This document shows, piece by piece, positions 8,000 through 15,476 of a stretch of DNA of 59,909 nt. This DNA comes from an uncultured Bacteroidales bacterium (GTDB lineage Bacteria; Bacteroidota; Bacteroidia; Bacteroidales; UBA932), in the NCBI GenBank assembly GCA_900541925.1, contig UQMB01000016.1, positions 1-59,909 of the forward strand, in the 5' to 3' direction. The notes beneath the pieces were generated by a model that did not search any database, had not been told where the DNA came from, and worked only from the letters and a program-made list of their open reading frames with translations. The translations under genes and the position numbers were made by a program. Position 1 is the first letter of the stretch, and every line of letters begins with the position of its first letter.

Positions 8000-9310
8000 A
8001 TGAACAGATTGACCTATCTCGCAGCAGCTGCGGCGGCAGTTCTCTCACTGCTTTCGCAGCCGGTCTTCGCCCAGTCGGGCGGGGGCGGCAACAACTCCAG
8101 GGGAGCTGGCCGCAGACCTTCGGCGACGACATCTCCGCAACGCGGCAACGGATCCTCCGATAAGACTTATGCGGCTCCACAGAACAGCGACAAATCCAGT
8201 GCGCAGCCGGGCGGTGATGAACGCCGCAGGCAGCCGGCACGCACGGGCAGCAATGCTCCGGGGCGGCGGGAACAGGCCACGCAGCCTTCCGGCGGGCCGG
8301 GCGGGCAGTCGCAGGACAACGGCCGGCGTCCGGGAGGGCAATATGGCCCAGGCGGTCAGCAGCCTTCCGGCAGACCTGGCGGGGTTCATGACAATGGCAA
8401 TCGCCCGGGGCAGATGCGTCCTGGAGACGGCAGGCCGGGCGGGCAGTCCCGTCCGGGTAATCCGGGACGCCCGGACAGCCAGAACCGTCCGGGTTACGGG
8501 AATCGTCCCGGCCGTCCGGACATGGGCAATCGTCCGCCTCAGGGGCACCCGGGCTATGGTGGGCCTCATGGCCACGGCCGTCCTGATGTGCGCCCCGGTG
8601 GAGGGTGGCGTCCGGAGCCGGGGAGGGTTCCGCCGCCTCATCGCTCTCCGATATCATACAGGCGTCCGTCGCGCTTCTGGGACAGCGGAGATCACTATTT
8701 CGGCTACAGGGTGAAACGCCTCCCTCTCAACTACGGCCGCAGAGAGTATTTCGGGGTGTCGTATTATGTGCTGAATGATGTATTCTATCGCTATGTGGAC
8801 GGCAGTTATTATGTATGCCGGCCTCCTTTCGGGGTCGCGTTCATGCCTGCCAGGTTCGGCGCCGTCTCATGCAGTTTCGCGTTCTATTTCGCGTCTTACC
8901 GTAACTACCGGACCTACAACGATGTGGCCCGCTATGTCACGGACCGCAACGCGCTGGTCGCTTCCGGCAACTCGCGCCTGCGTTTCTCTTCCGGCAATGC
9001 GCAGAGGGCCTATGAGTCGTATCTGCTTGCGGACCGTCTCGGACTTGTGCAGAGCTTTGCCGCAGCCGATGCGGATTATTACTATGAGGACGGGGTGTTC
9101 TTCGTGCGGACTTCCGGCGGGGAATATGTCACCGTGGTGCCTCCTGCCGGCGCGCTTGTCGTGGAACTTCCTGACGACTACCGTGTCATCTATCTCGACG
9201 GGGTTGAGTATTACGCCGTGGACTACACGGTCTACCGCGCCGTGGCGCTGGACGGGAACTTGTATTTCGAGGTCCTGGGCCAGATGACTGACGGCTACAG
9301 CTATTACTAG
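8000..9310 (+). CDS. Exported DUF6515-like protein with Gly/Pro/Arg-rich linker
   Basis: A 436-residue protein beginning with a signal peptide (about residues 1-24, cleaved after VFAQ). Residues about 25-215 are low complexity, rich in Gly, Arg, Pro, Asn and Gln. The C-terminal half is Tyr-rich beta structure with repeated motifs (GVSYYVLNDVFYRYVDGSYY, YYEDGVFFV, YLDGVEYYAVD) typical of DUF6515 proteins. Family function is unknown. It follows namZ by two bases and is the last gene of the operon. The region 9311-9418 after it is GC-rich and repetitive with no clear terminator. Confidence 0.7.
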   Translation: MNRLTYLAAAAAAVLSLLSQPVFAQSGGGGNNSRGAGRRPSATTSPQRGNGSSDKTYAAPQNSDKSSAQPGGDERRRQPARTGSNAPGRREQATQPSGGPGGQSQDNGRRPGGQYGPGGQQPSGRPGGVHDNGNRPGQMRPGDGRPGGQSRPGNPGRPDSQNRPGYGNRPGRPDMGNRPPQGHPGYGGPHGHGRPDVRPGGGWRPEPGRVPPPHRSPISYRRPSRFWDSGDHYFGYRVKRLPLNYGRREYFGVSYYVLNDVFYRYVDGSYYVCRPPFGVAFMPARFGAVSCSFAFYFASYRNYRTYNDVARYVTDRNALVASGNSRLRFSSGNAQRAYESYLLADRLGLVQSFAAADADYYYEDGVFFVRTSGGEYVTVVPPAGALVVELPDDYRVIYLDGVEYYAVDYTVYRAVALDGNLYFEVLGQMTDGYSYY

Positions 9311-9418
9311 GCCTCCGCGCATCTTGGCGCTTCGCGCCCGGTGCTCCTGGTGCATCTCGGTGCTCCGCGCGTGTGCTTCGCGCCTCGTGCTCCTCGCGTC
9401 TCAGCCTTGACTCCGGCG

Positions 9419-10171
9419 TCATTGCCGTATCAGGGCATAGCACCTTCTCAGGGATTCATCGGGGCCTGAGGCGATAAGTTCGACATCGGGTCTGGCGTCT
9501 GCGGGCCCGATGCCTTTTTCTTTAAGCACCTCGACGAGCCTCCTTGCCACCGCCGGGGCCGGGTCGATAAAACTGATCTCCGGTCCCGCGATTTTGCGGA
9601 GCGTCTCCAGGAGGAAGGGGTAGTGCGTGCACCCGAGCACCACCGTGTCCGCTCCCGCTTCGAGCAGTGGTCTGAGGCTGTCGCCGACCACCTTCTCGGC
9701 GTGCGGCCCTGTCAGTTCGCCGCTCTCCACCAGTTCGACGAATCCCTTTCCGACCCTCTCCACTATCTTGACCTCGTCCTGGAATCGGCCCTTGGTGTTC
9801 AGGTACTTGGAGCCCTTGAGGGTGCCGGCTGTAGCCAGCACGCCTATCACCCCGCTTCTGGTCCCGAGGGCTGCCGGTTTTACTGCCGGTTCCATTCCCA
9901 CGAACGGTATGCCGTATTCGCTGCGCAGGGTCTGGATCGCCGCCGCCGTGGCCGTGTTGCACGCCACCACCATCGCCTCCGCCCCCTTCGAGAGCATAAG
10001 CTCCGTGATGCGGCGGCAGCGCTCGCGGATGAATTCGGGGCTCTTCTCGCCGTACGGGCACCATGCGTTGTCGGAGAAGTACACATACCTCTCCTGCGGC
10101 AGCACTTTCAGTATCTCCCGCATCACCGACAGTCCACCGACTCCCGAATCCATTATTCCTATTGTTGGCAT
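9419..10171 (-). CDS. murI: Glutamate racemase
   Basis: A 250-residue protein with all diagnostic motifs: GIMDSGVGG at the N-terminus, SDNAWCPYG, ACNTAT (first catalytic Cys) and VLGCTHYPFL (second catalytic Cys). MurI makes D-glutamate for peptidoglycan. It is convergent with the wall-recycling operon and shares the theme of murein metabolism but not its strand. Confidence 0.95.
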   Translation of the reverse strand: MPTIGIMDSGVGGLSVMREILKVLPQERYVYFSDNAWCPYGEKSPEFIRERCRRITELMLSKGAEAMVVACNTATAAAIQTLRSEYGIPFVGMEPAVKPAALGTRSGVIGVLATAGTLKGSKYLNTKGRFQDEVKIVERVGKGFVELVESGELTGPHAEKVVGDSLRPLLEAGADTVVLGCTHYPFLLETLRKIAGPEISFIDPAPAVARRLVEVLKEKGIGPADARPDVELIASGPDESLRRCYALIRQ

Positions 10172-10266
10172 ATTCTTTTCACGTTGATTTACTTTGCAAA
10201 TAAGATATCTTTGAAATTCAGTATATTGCAGATGGGACGGATTTGTTCTGCAAATAAGATTCTGTG

Positions 10267-11736
10267 TTATATCCGTTCAAAGAAGTCGTCGTAGTCTTTG
10301 TCAAGAATTTTCCAGAAGCCGTTTTTACGTCCGCCTTCACGGGCGATCAGCTGTAATTCAGTGAGCCTTCTCAAGTATTTTTGAACTTGTCTTGTAGATA
10401 CGCCTAAATTCTCGGCAATGGCGGCGATGTTGATTTGTGGGTTCGTTGAAATCAACTTATATATGCGTCTTTGGGCTTTTACGAACTCTTTTGTGAACCG
10501 AACCGGTTCTTTTACGAACTCTTTTACGAACTCTTTTGTGACATCAGAGGTGTAGTTCGCGACATCTTTTACGATATCGGTGCCGTAGCTTAGATTCCAG
10601 AGGGTCACGTGGAACTCGGTGGCGTTGGAGTTGAATTCAGGGGCGCGGTATTCTTTCAAAGACTCGAAACGATTATATTCCCCGAGGATTTTCTTCATTC
10701 CACTGCCTCGGCGCTCCATAAGGTCGAGACGGCCGAAAAAGTCTGCGAGGAGAGGATTGCGACGCTTGGACGGGACTGAAAGCGGGTTCAATTGTTGAAT
10801 CAGACGACCGTCAATCATTCCGCCGGGGGAATATACCTCCATCCGGTCGTTGTACATATCAATATGAATCTCGCTGCCGAGTTCTTGGTAGTCGCGGTGG
10901 ATAATGGCGTTGCAGATGACCTCTGTCACGGCTCTTTCCGGGTAGTCAGGAAGCTCCTCTCGGTGATCAGACTCCTTCCACCAGCGCTTGTGCGAGTTGT
11001 TGCGGATGAATGCGACGGCATCCTGCAGCTGACCGATGACGCTGCCTTCCAGTTCGGCATCATCGAGGGCTTCGCCGAGTCCGCTTGTCATCGTGAGACC
11101 GTTCCAGCGAGTGCAGAATATTCGTGACTGGCGGATAGGGGAGTCGTCTGCAAGCAGTGCTCCCGCATTGGTCAGAGAACCGTTTTCGTCAATGATGCCC
11201 CAGGACGTGAACTCGCTGTCGTCGAATGAGCGGTGAAGCCTCTTGAAGCAGGCAGAACGGAGCTGTGTGAAGGCCATATCCGTGAACTTGTATGGCGACG
11301 GAAGCGCGTCGTAAGTCCTGCCGGAACCTTTCAATACCAATGCTTTCAGTTGGAGACGGTCGGCGACAACAGATTCGTTGCCGATACGGATGTATGCTAT
11401 GCGCTGCTTGTCACCGATGTAGTAATATGGTGTTTCCGTTCCTGCATTGACGTGAAGCAGGATTAGTCTCTTGCCATCAAGATCTTTGAATTCGAGGAGA
11501 ATATCCGGAACCGGGTCAAGCTTGGTCTTGACATATTCGCTGATAGCCTCGGAGTCGCTTTCGGCATTGGCAAGCCCAACAATCCTGTCATCATCGCTGA
11601 TGCCGAATATCAATGTGCCTCCATCGCCGTTTGCGAATGCGGAAACGCTCTTGAGCCAGCTCTTTGGTTTGCCGGCTTCAAGCTTCTCTTTCTTGTCATA
11701 GGCGGTAGCCTCTCCTATAAGGTCTTTCAGTTCCAT
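10267..11736 (-). CDS. AlbA_2 (Schlafen-like) / ATPase-like / winged-helix regulator
   Basis: A 489-residue protein. Residues 1-125 are an AlbA_2 domain (LEAGKPKSWLKSVSAFANGDGGTLIFGI). Residues about 265-360 resemble the HATPase_c_4 module found in this family (AVTEVICNAIIHRDY, then SPGGM). Residues about 430-480 form a winged helix (INIAAIAENLGVSTRQVQK). Such proteins are common accessory regulators, often near mobile DNA and sometimes in defence loci; no target can be given. The linker before the winged helix contains repeated EFVKE/EFVKA segments caused by a 15-bp tandem repeat at about 10480-10545. It lies beside a broken gene and an IS remnant. Confidence 0.8.
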   Translation of the reverse strand: MELKDLIGEATAYDKKEKLEAGKPKSWLKSVSAFANGDGGTLIFGISDDDRIVGLANAESDSEAISEYVKTKLDPVPDILLEFKDLDGKRLILLHVNAGTETPYYYIGDKQRIAYIRIGNESVVADRLQLKALVLKGSGRTYDALPSPYKFTDMAFTQLRSACFKRLHRSFDDSEFTSWGIIDENGSLTNAGALLADDSPIRQSRIFCTRWNGLTMTSGLGEALDDAELEGSVIGQLQDAVAFIRNNSHKRWWKESDHREELPDYPERAVTEVICNAIIHRDYQELGSEIHIDMYNDRMEVYSPGGMIDGRLIQQLNPLSVPSKRRNPLLADFFGRLDLMERRGSGMKKILGEYNRFESLKEYRAPEFNSNATEFHVTLWNLSYGTDIVKDVANYTSDVTKEFVKEFVKEPVRFTKEFVKAQRRIYKLISTNPQINIAAIAENLGVSTRQVQKYLRRLTELQLIAREGGRKNGFWKILDKDYDDFFERI

Positions 11737-11785
11737 AATGCATTTTTATATATGACCAAAATAACGGTGTTTGTCCTTCATTTGT

Positions 11786-12068
11786 CTAAGTGGATTTCGT
11801 AATAGTCTTTACGACATTAATAATCAAACTAATCAATCCCCATAAACCTCCAAGGGAGCAAATCCCATCCATAATTACTTTTAACCACTTAGCAATTGGG
11901 AAGAAATGAAAAATAACAAATATGATAATTGCTGCAATGACAGCCAAAAGACCGAAAATAATTTTTTTGGCGTTTAATCATTGTGTCTTTTATTCCTGAT
12001 TCTTTACATATGGCTTCATAATCTGATTCCGACTTTTTAAGTTTTTCTTGGAGACTCTGGTTTTTCTT
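11786..12068 (-). pseudogene. Remnant of a coiled-coil/membrane protein cut by an IS fragment
   Basis: On the minus strand from 12068 the frame reads a charged helix (SLQEKLKKSESDYEAICKE). After a frameshift at an A7 run (T7 on the plus strand, 11962-11968) it continues as a strongly hydrophobic segment (GLLAVIAAIIIFVIFHFF) and ends at a TAG at 11786-11788. The 5' part is missing and the sequence switches to transposon-like DNA at about 12069. The DNA is much AT-richer than its surroundings, suggesting foreign origin. Confidence 0.55.
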
Positions 12069-12334
12069 AGAAGCTGTTTAAAATTTATTGAAAAAAGTTG
12101 CTATGTAAGCATATAAATAATTGAAAATCAATAGGTTAATTGAAATATTATTCGTAACTTTATAAGTGTCAATCAATTAGAGTTATGAACCAATATCCGA
12201 CCAACCTTACTGATAAACAATGGCAAGTTACCGAAAATATTCTTGACCCGCAACACAGAAAGCGAAAATACCCCCTTGGAGACATCATGAATACCATCAT
12301 GCACATATGTTGGCGGCCTGGCGGTGGCAGATAA
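12069..12334 (+). mobile_element. Truncated IS5-type insertion sequence remnant
   Basis: The left end probably begins near AGAAGCTGTTTAAAA at about 12069. An ATG at 12185 opens a frame of 49 codons (NQYPTNLTDKQWQVTENIL, then DPQHRKRKYPLGDIMN) that matches the N-terminus typical of Bacteroidota IS5-family transposases. The frame leaves the family after residue about 42 and stops at 12334. No catalytic domain remains, so the element is dead. It interrupts the gene fragment on its left. Confidence 0.65.
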
Positions 12335-12373
12335 CACACTGACAATCAAGCAAAAGAGTACTTTACCTGTCAG
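12321..12373 (+). pseudogene. Short coding remnant shared with 19694-19746
   Basis: These 53 bases align without gaps to 19694-19746 (about 39 identical positions). The shared frame reads AVADNTLTIKQKSTLPVS here and AVADKALTDKQMTVLPVS there. Many differences fall in third codon positions, which points to a common protein-coding ancestor I cannot identify. The rest of 12374-12560 is GC-rich filler with no gene; GGTGGCAGATAA near 12322 also has an inverted partner near 12418. Confidence 0.4.
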
Positions 12374-12562
12374 CAAAACCAGATAGGACAAATCGTTATT
12401 TCGCTCATTATCAGATACTTATCTGCCACCGGGCGCCCAGCCCCGCAGCCACCAGCCCTCGTGCCACCGCCCGGCCCCCGCAGCCACCGGCCGCCTAGCT
12501 TTCCGTCACACCTGTGCTGCTGTCACCTCCGCTCGTGCGGCCTCGGCGCTAAGATGTGCCTC

Positions 12563-12646
12563 GCGTACGCCACAAGGCCGTTTTCTGTACCGAACTGTAT
12601 GGCGAGGCCGTCCCGTACGACAGAAGGCCTGATTCTGTACGACGCG
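12563..12646. repeat. GTAC hairpin repeat (family B), two tandem units
   Basis: Two units begin at the CGTAC motifs of 12564 and 12614, an exact 50-base period. Each has CGTAC, 18 bases and GTAC, with an AAGGCC core inside. The downstream sequence (GACCGCCGCCACAGAACCG) is also shared with 20000-20020, so a composite element is repeated at both sites. Confidence 0.65.
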
Positions 12647-12763
12647 TCTGGGACCGCCGCCACAGAACCGCCTTTGGCTCATCGCTGAAGCCCGACCCGC
12701 CGCGTCACCAGACCGGCACACCACCACGCTCCCGTAATCCGCCGATTATTTGAAATAATTGCT

Positions 12764-12771
12764 TAACTTTG
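12764..12771 (+). promoter_or_regulatory. -7 box of prfB
   Basis: TAACTTTG matches TAnnTTTG and ends seven bases before the prfB ATG at 12779, so the mRNA would be leaderless or nearly so. Confidence 0.55.
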
Positions 12772-12778
12772 CTTGATT

Positions 12779-13846
12779 ATGATAACACAGGAGCAGATCA
12801 AGGATTTGCAGGCCAGGACAGATACTCTCGGGCGCTGCATCGACATAGAAGCCAAGCGGAAGGAACTCGGTGAGAAGGAAGCGCAGAGCCAGGCTCCGGA
12901 TTTCTGGGATGACCCCAAGAAGGCGGAGGCTTTCCTCAAGGGGGTGAGCGGGGTGAAGTCATGGGTCAACTCTTACGATGCGGCCCGTTCGGCTGTGGAC
13001 GACCTCGAAGTCCTGCTCGAACTCGACCCTGAGAGCAAGGAGACGGACGCCGCATTCGAGCAGGCCAGGACCCTCGTCGAGGATCTTGAGATGCGCAACA
13101 TGCTCGGTGAGGAGGGAGATTCCCTCGGTGCGGTGCTCACCATCAACTCCGGCGCCGGCGGCACGGAAGCCAACGACTGGAGCGCGATGCTGATGAGGAT
13201 GTACATGAGATGGGGCGAGCGCAACGGCTACAAGATGACAGTCACCGAGGAACTTGAAGGCGACGAGACCGGCGTCAAGTCCGCCACCGTCCAGTTCGAG
13301 GGCGACTATGCCTATGGCTACCTCAAGGCCGAGTCCGGGGTGCACCGTCTGGTGCGCATATCCCCGTTCAACTCCCAGGGCAAGCGCCAGACCACTTTCA
13401 GCTCAGTCTTCGTGTATCCGCTCGTGGATGACACGATCAACATAGAGATCAACCCGTCCGACATCGAATGGGACACATTCCGCTCCGGCGGACACGGCGG
13501 GCAGAACGTCAACAAGGTCGAGACCGGCGTGCGTGTGCGCCACATCCCGACAGGCATCACGGTGGAGAACACCGAGACGCGAAGCCAGCAGGACAACCGC
13601 CAGAACGCCCTCCGCATCCTCAAGTCGCGCCTCTACGACATCGAGCTCAAGAAGCGCCAGGAGAAGCAGGCCGAGCTCGAAGGGCAGAAGAAGAAGATAG
13701 AGTGGGGCTCCCAGATACGGTCCTATGTGCTCCATCCCTACAAGATGGTCAAGGACCTGCGCACGGGCTACGAGACCGCGGACACCCAGGGGGTGCTTGA
13801 CGGCGACCTCAACGAGTTCATGAAAGTATATCTAATGCAAAACTGA
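12779..13846 (+). CDS. prfB: Peptide chain release factor 2
   Basis: A 355-residue RF2 that recognises UAA/UGA. The anticodon-like SPF tripeptide (ISPFNSQGKR) and the peptidyl-hydrolase GGQ loop (RSGGHGGQNVN) are both present. The N-terminal segment IKDLQARTDTLGRCIDIEAK runs straight through the place where most RF2 genes carry an in-frame UGA and a programmed +1 frameshift; here the codons are ATC GAC and the frame is continuous. The autoregulatory shift is therefore absent. fumarase follows four bases after the stop, so the two probably form an operon. Confidence 0.96.
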   Translation: MITQEQIKDLQARTDTLGRCIDIEAKRKELGEKEAQSQAPDFWDDPKKAEAFLKGVSGVKSWVNSYDAARSAVDDLEVLLELDPESKETDAAFEQARTLVEDLEMRNMLGEEGDSLGAVLTINSGAGGTEANDWSAMLMRMYMRWGERNGYKMTVTEELEGDETGVKSATVQFEGDYAYGYLKAESGVHRLVRISPFNSQGKRQTTFSSVFVYPLVDDTINIEINPSDIEWDTFRSGGHGGQNVNKVETGVRVRHIPTGITVENTETRSQQDNRQNALRILKSRLYDIELKKRQEKQAELEGQKKKIEWGSQIRSYVLHPYKMVKDLRTGYETADTQGVLDGDLNEFMKVYLMQN

Positions 13847-13850
13847 TAAT

Positions 13851-15476
13851 ATGACAGAGTTCAAGTATGCCCCTATGTTTCAGCTTGGAGAAGACAAGAC
13901 TGAATACTACCACATCCCGGGTTCCGAAAAACTGGTCAGCGTCTCCGACTTCGAGGGACACAAGATCCTGAAGGTCTCGAAGGAGGCCCTTACCCTCATG
14001 TCCAATACCGCATTCCGTGACGTCAGCTTCATGCTGCGCCGCTCCCACAATGCACAGGTCGCCAAGATTCTCAGCGACCCGGAGGCTTCGGACAACGACA
14101 AGTATGTGGCACTCACCTTCCTGCGCAACGCGGAGATAGCCTGCAAGGGCAAACTCCCTATCTGCCAGGACACCGGCACGGCCATCATCCACGGCGAGAA
14201 GGGCCAGCAGGTATGGACAGGATTCTGCGACGAGGAGGCCCTGAGCCTCGGAGTGTTCAAGACCTATACTGAGGAGAACCTGCGCTACTCGCAGAACGCC
14301 CCTCTTGACATGTACAACGAGGTCAACACCAAGTGCAATCTCCCTGCCCAGATCGACATCGAGGCGGCGGAGGGCGATGAGTACCGCTTCCTCTGTGTGA
14401 CCAAGGGCGGCGGTTCAGCCAACAAGACCTATCTCTATCAGGAGACCAAGGCCCGCATCCAGAATCCCGGCACCCTCGTGCCGTTCCTCGTCTCCAAGAT
14501 GAAGACTCTCGGCACGGCGGCCTGCCCTCCTTATCATATCGCCATCGTCATCGGCGGCACCTCGGCGGAGCGCAACCTGCTGACAGTCAAGCTTGCGTCA
14601 ACCCACTACTACGACACCCTCCCGACCACGGGAGACGAGACCGGCAGGGCCTTCCGCGACATCGAACTCGAGAAGCAGCTGCTTGAGGAGACCCACAAGA
14701 TCGGGCTCGGCGCCCAGTTCGGAGGCAAGTACTTCGCCCATGATGTCAGGGTCGTGAGGCTTCCGCGCCATGGCGCGAGCTGCCCTATAGGACTCGGTGT
14801 CAGCTGCTCCGCGGACCGCAATATCAAGACCAAGATCAACTCTGACGGCGTGTGGATCGAGAAGCTTGACGACAAGCCATACGAGCTCATCCCTGAGCAG
14901 CTGCGCAACGCAGGCGAGGGTGATGCGGTGAAGATCAATCTCGACTGCCCTATGCCTGAGATCCTTGCGCAGCTCACCAAATACCCTGTGAGCACCCGTC
15001 TCAGCCTCAACGGCACCATCATCGTGGCCCGTGACATCGCCCACACCAAGATCAAGGCGCGTCTGGATGCCGGCGAGGGCATGCCGGAGTATTTCAAGGA
15101 CCATCCGATCTACTACGCCGGTCCGGCCAAGACTCCTGCAGGAATGCCTTGCGGCTCTCTCGGCCCTACCACTGCCGGGCGAATGGATCCGTATGTGGAT
15201 GAATTCCAGGATTATGGCGGAAGCCTTGTGATGCTTGCCAAGGGCAACCGCAGCCAGGCTGTGACCGACGCGTGCAAGAAGCACGGCGGGTTCTATCTCG
15301 GCTCCATCGGCGGCCCGGCCGCCATCCTCGCCCAGAACAACATCAAGTCCATCGAATGCGTGGAGTATCCTGAACTCGGCATGGAGGCCATCTGGAAGAT
15401 ACGCGTCGAGGACTTCCCTGCATTCATCCTCGTAGATGACAAGGGCAACGACTTCTTCAAGAAGTTCGGTCTGTGA
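13851..15476 (+). CDS. Fumarate hydratase, class I (iron-sulfur)
   Basis: A 541-residue class I fumarase of the single-chain FumA/FumB type. Landmarks: PICQDTGT (Cys105, expected 4Fe-4S ligand), KGGGSANKTYL, CPPYHIAIVIGG and GVSCSADRNIKTK (other cluster cysteines), and the C-terminal beta domain with YYAGPAKTP and GPTTAGRMD. It interconverts fumarate and malate and serves the reductive branch leading to succinate in anaerobic Bacteroidota. The 4Fe-4S cluster makes it oxygen sensitive, in keeping with the rubrerythrin found later in the window. Confidence 0.95.
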   Translation: MTEFKYAPMFQLGEDKTEYYHIPGSEKLVSVSDFEGHKILKVSKEALTLMSNTAFRDVSFMLRRSHNAQVAKILSDPEASDNDKYVALTFLRNAEIACKGKLPICQDTGTAIIHGEKGQQVWTGFCDEEALSLGVFKTYTEENLRYSQNAPLDMYNEVNTKCNLPAQIDIEAAEGDEYRFLCVTKGGGSANKTYLYQETKARIQNPGTLVPFLVSKMKTLGTAACPPYHIAIVIGGTSAERNLLTVKLASTHYYDTLPTTGDETGRAFRDIELEKQLLEETHKIGLGAQFGGKYFAHDVRVVRLPRHGASCPIGLGVSCSADRNIKTKINSDGVWIEKLDDKPYELIPEQLRNAGEGDAVKINLDCPMPEILAQLTKYPVSTRLSLNGTIIVARDIAHTKIKARLDAGEGMPEYFKDHPIYYAGPAKTPAGMPCGSLGPTTAGRMDPYVDEFQDYGGSLVMLAKGNRSQAVTDACKKHGGFYLGSIGGPAAILAQNNIKSIECVEYPELGMEAIWKIRVEDFPAFILVDDKGNDFFKKFGL

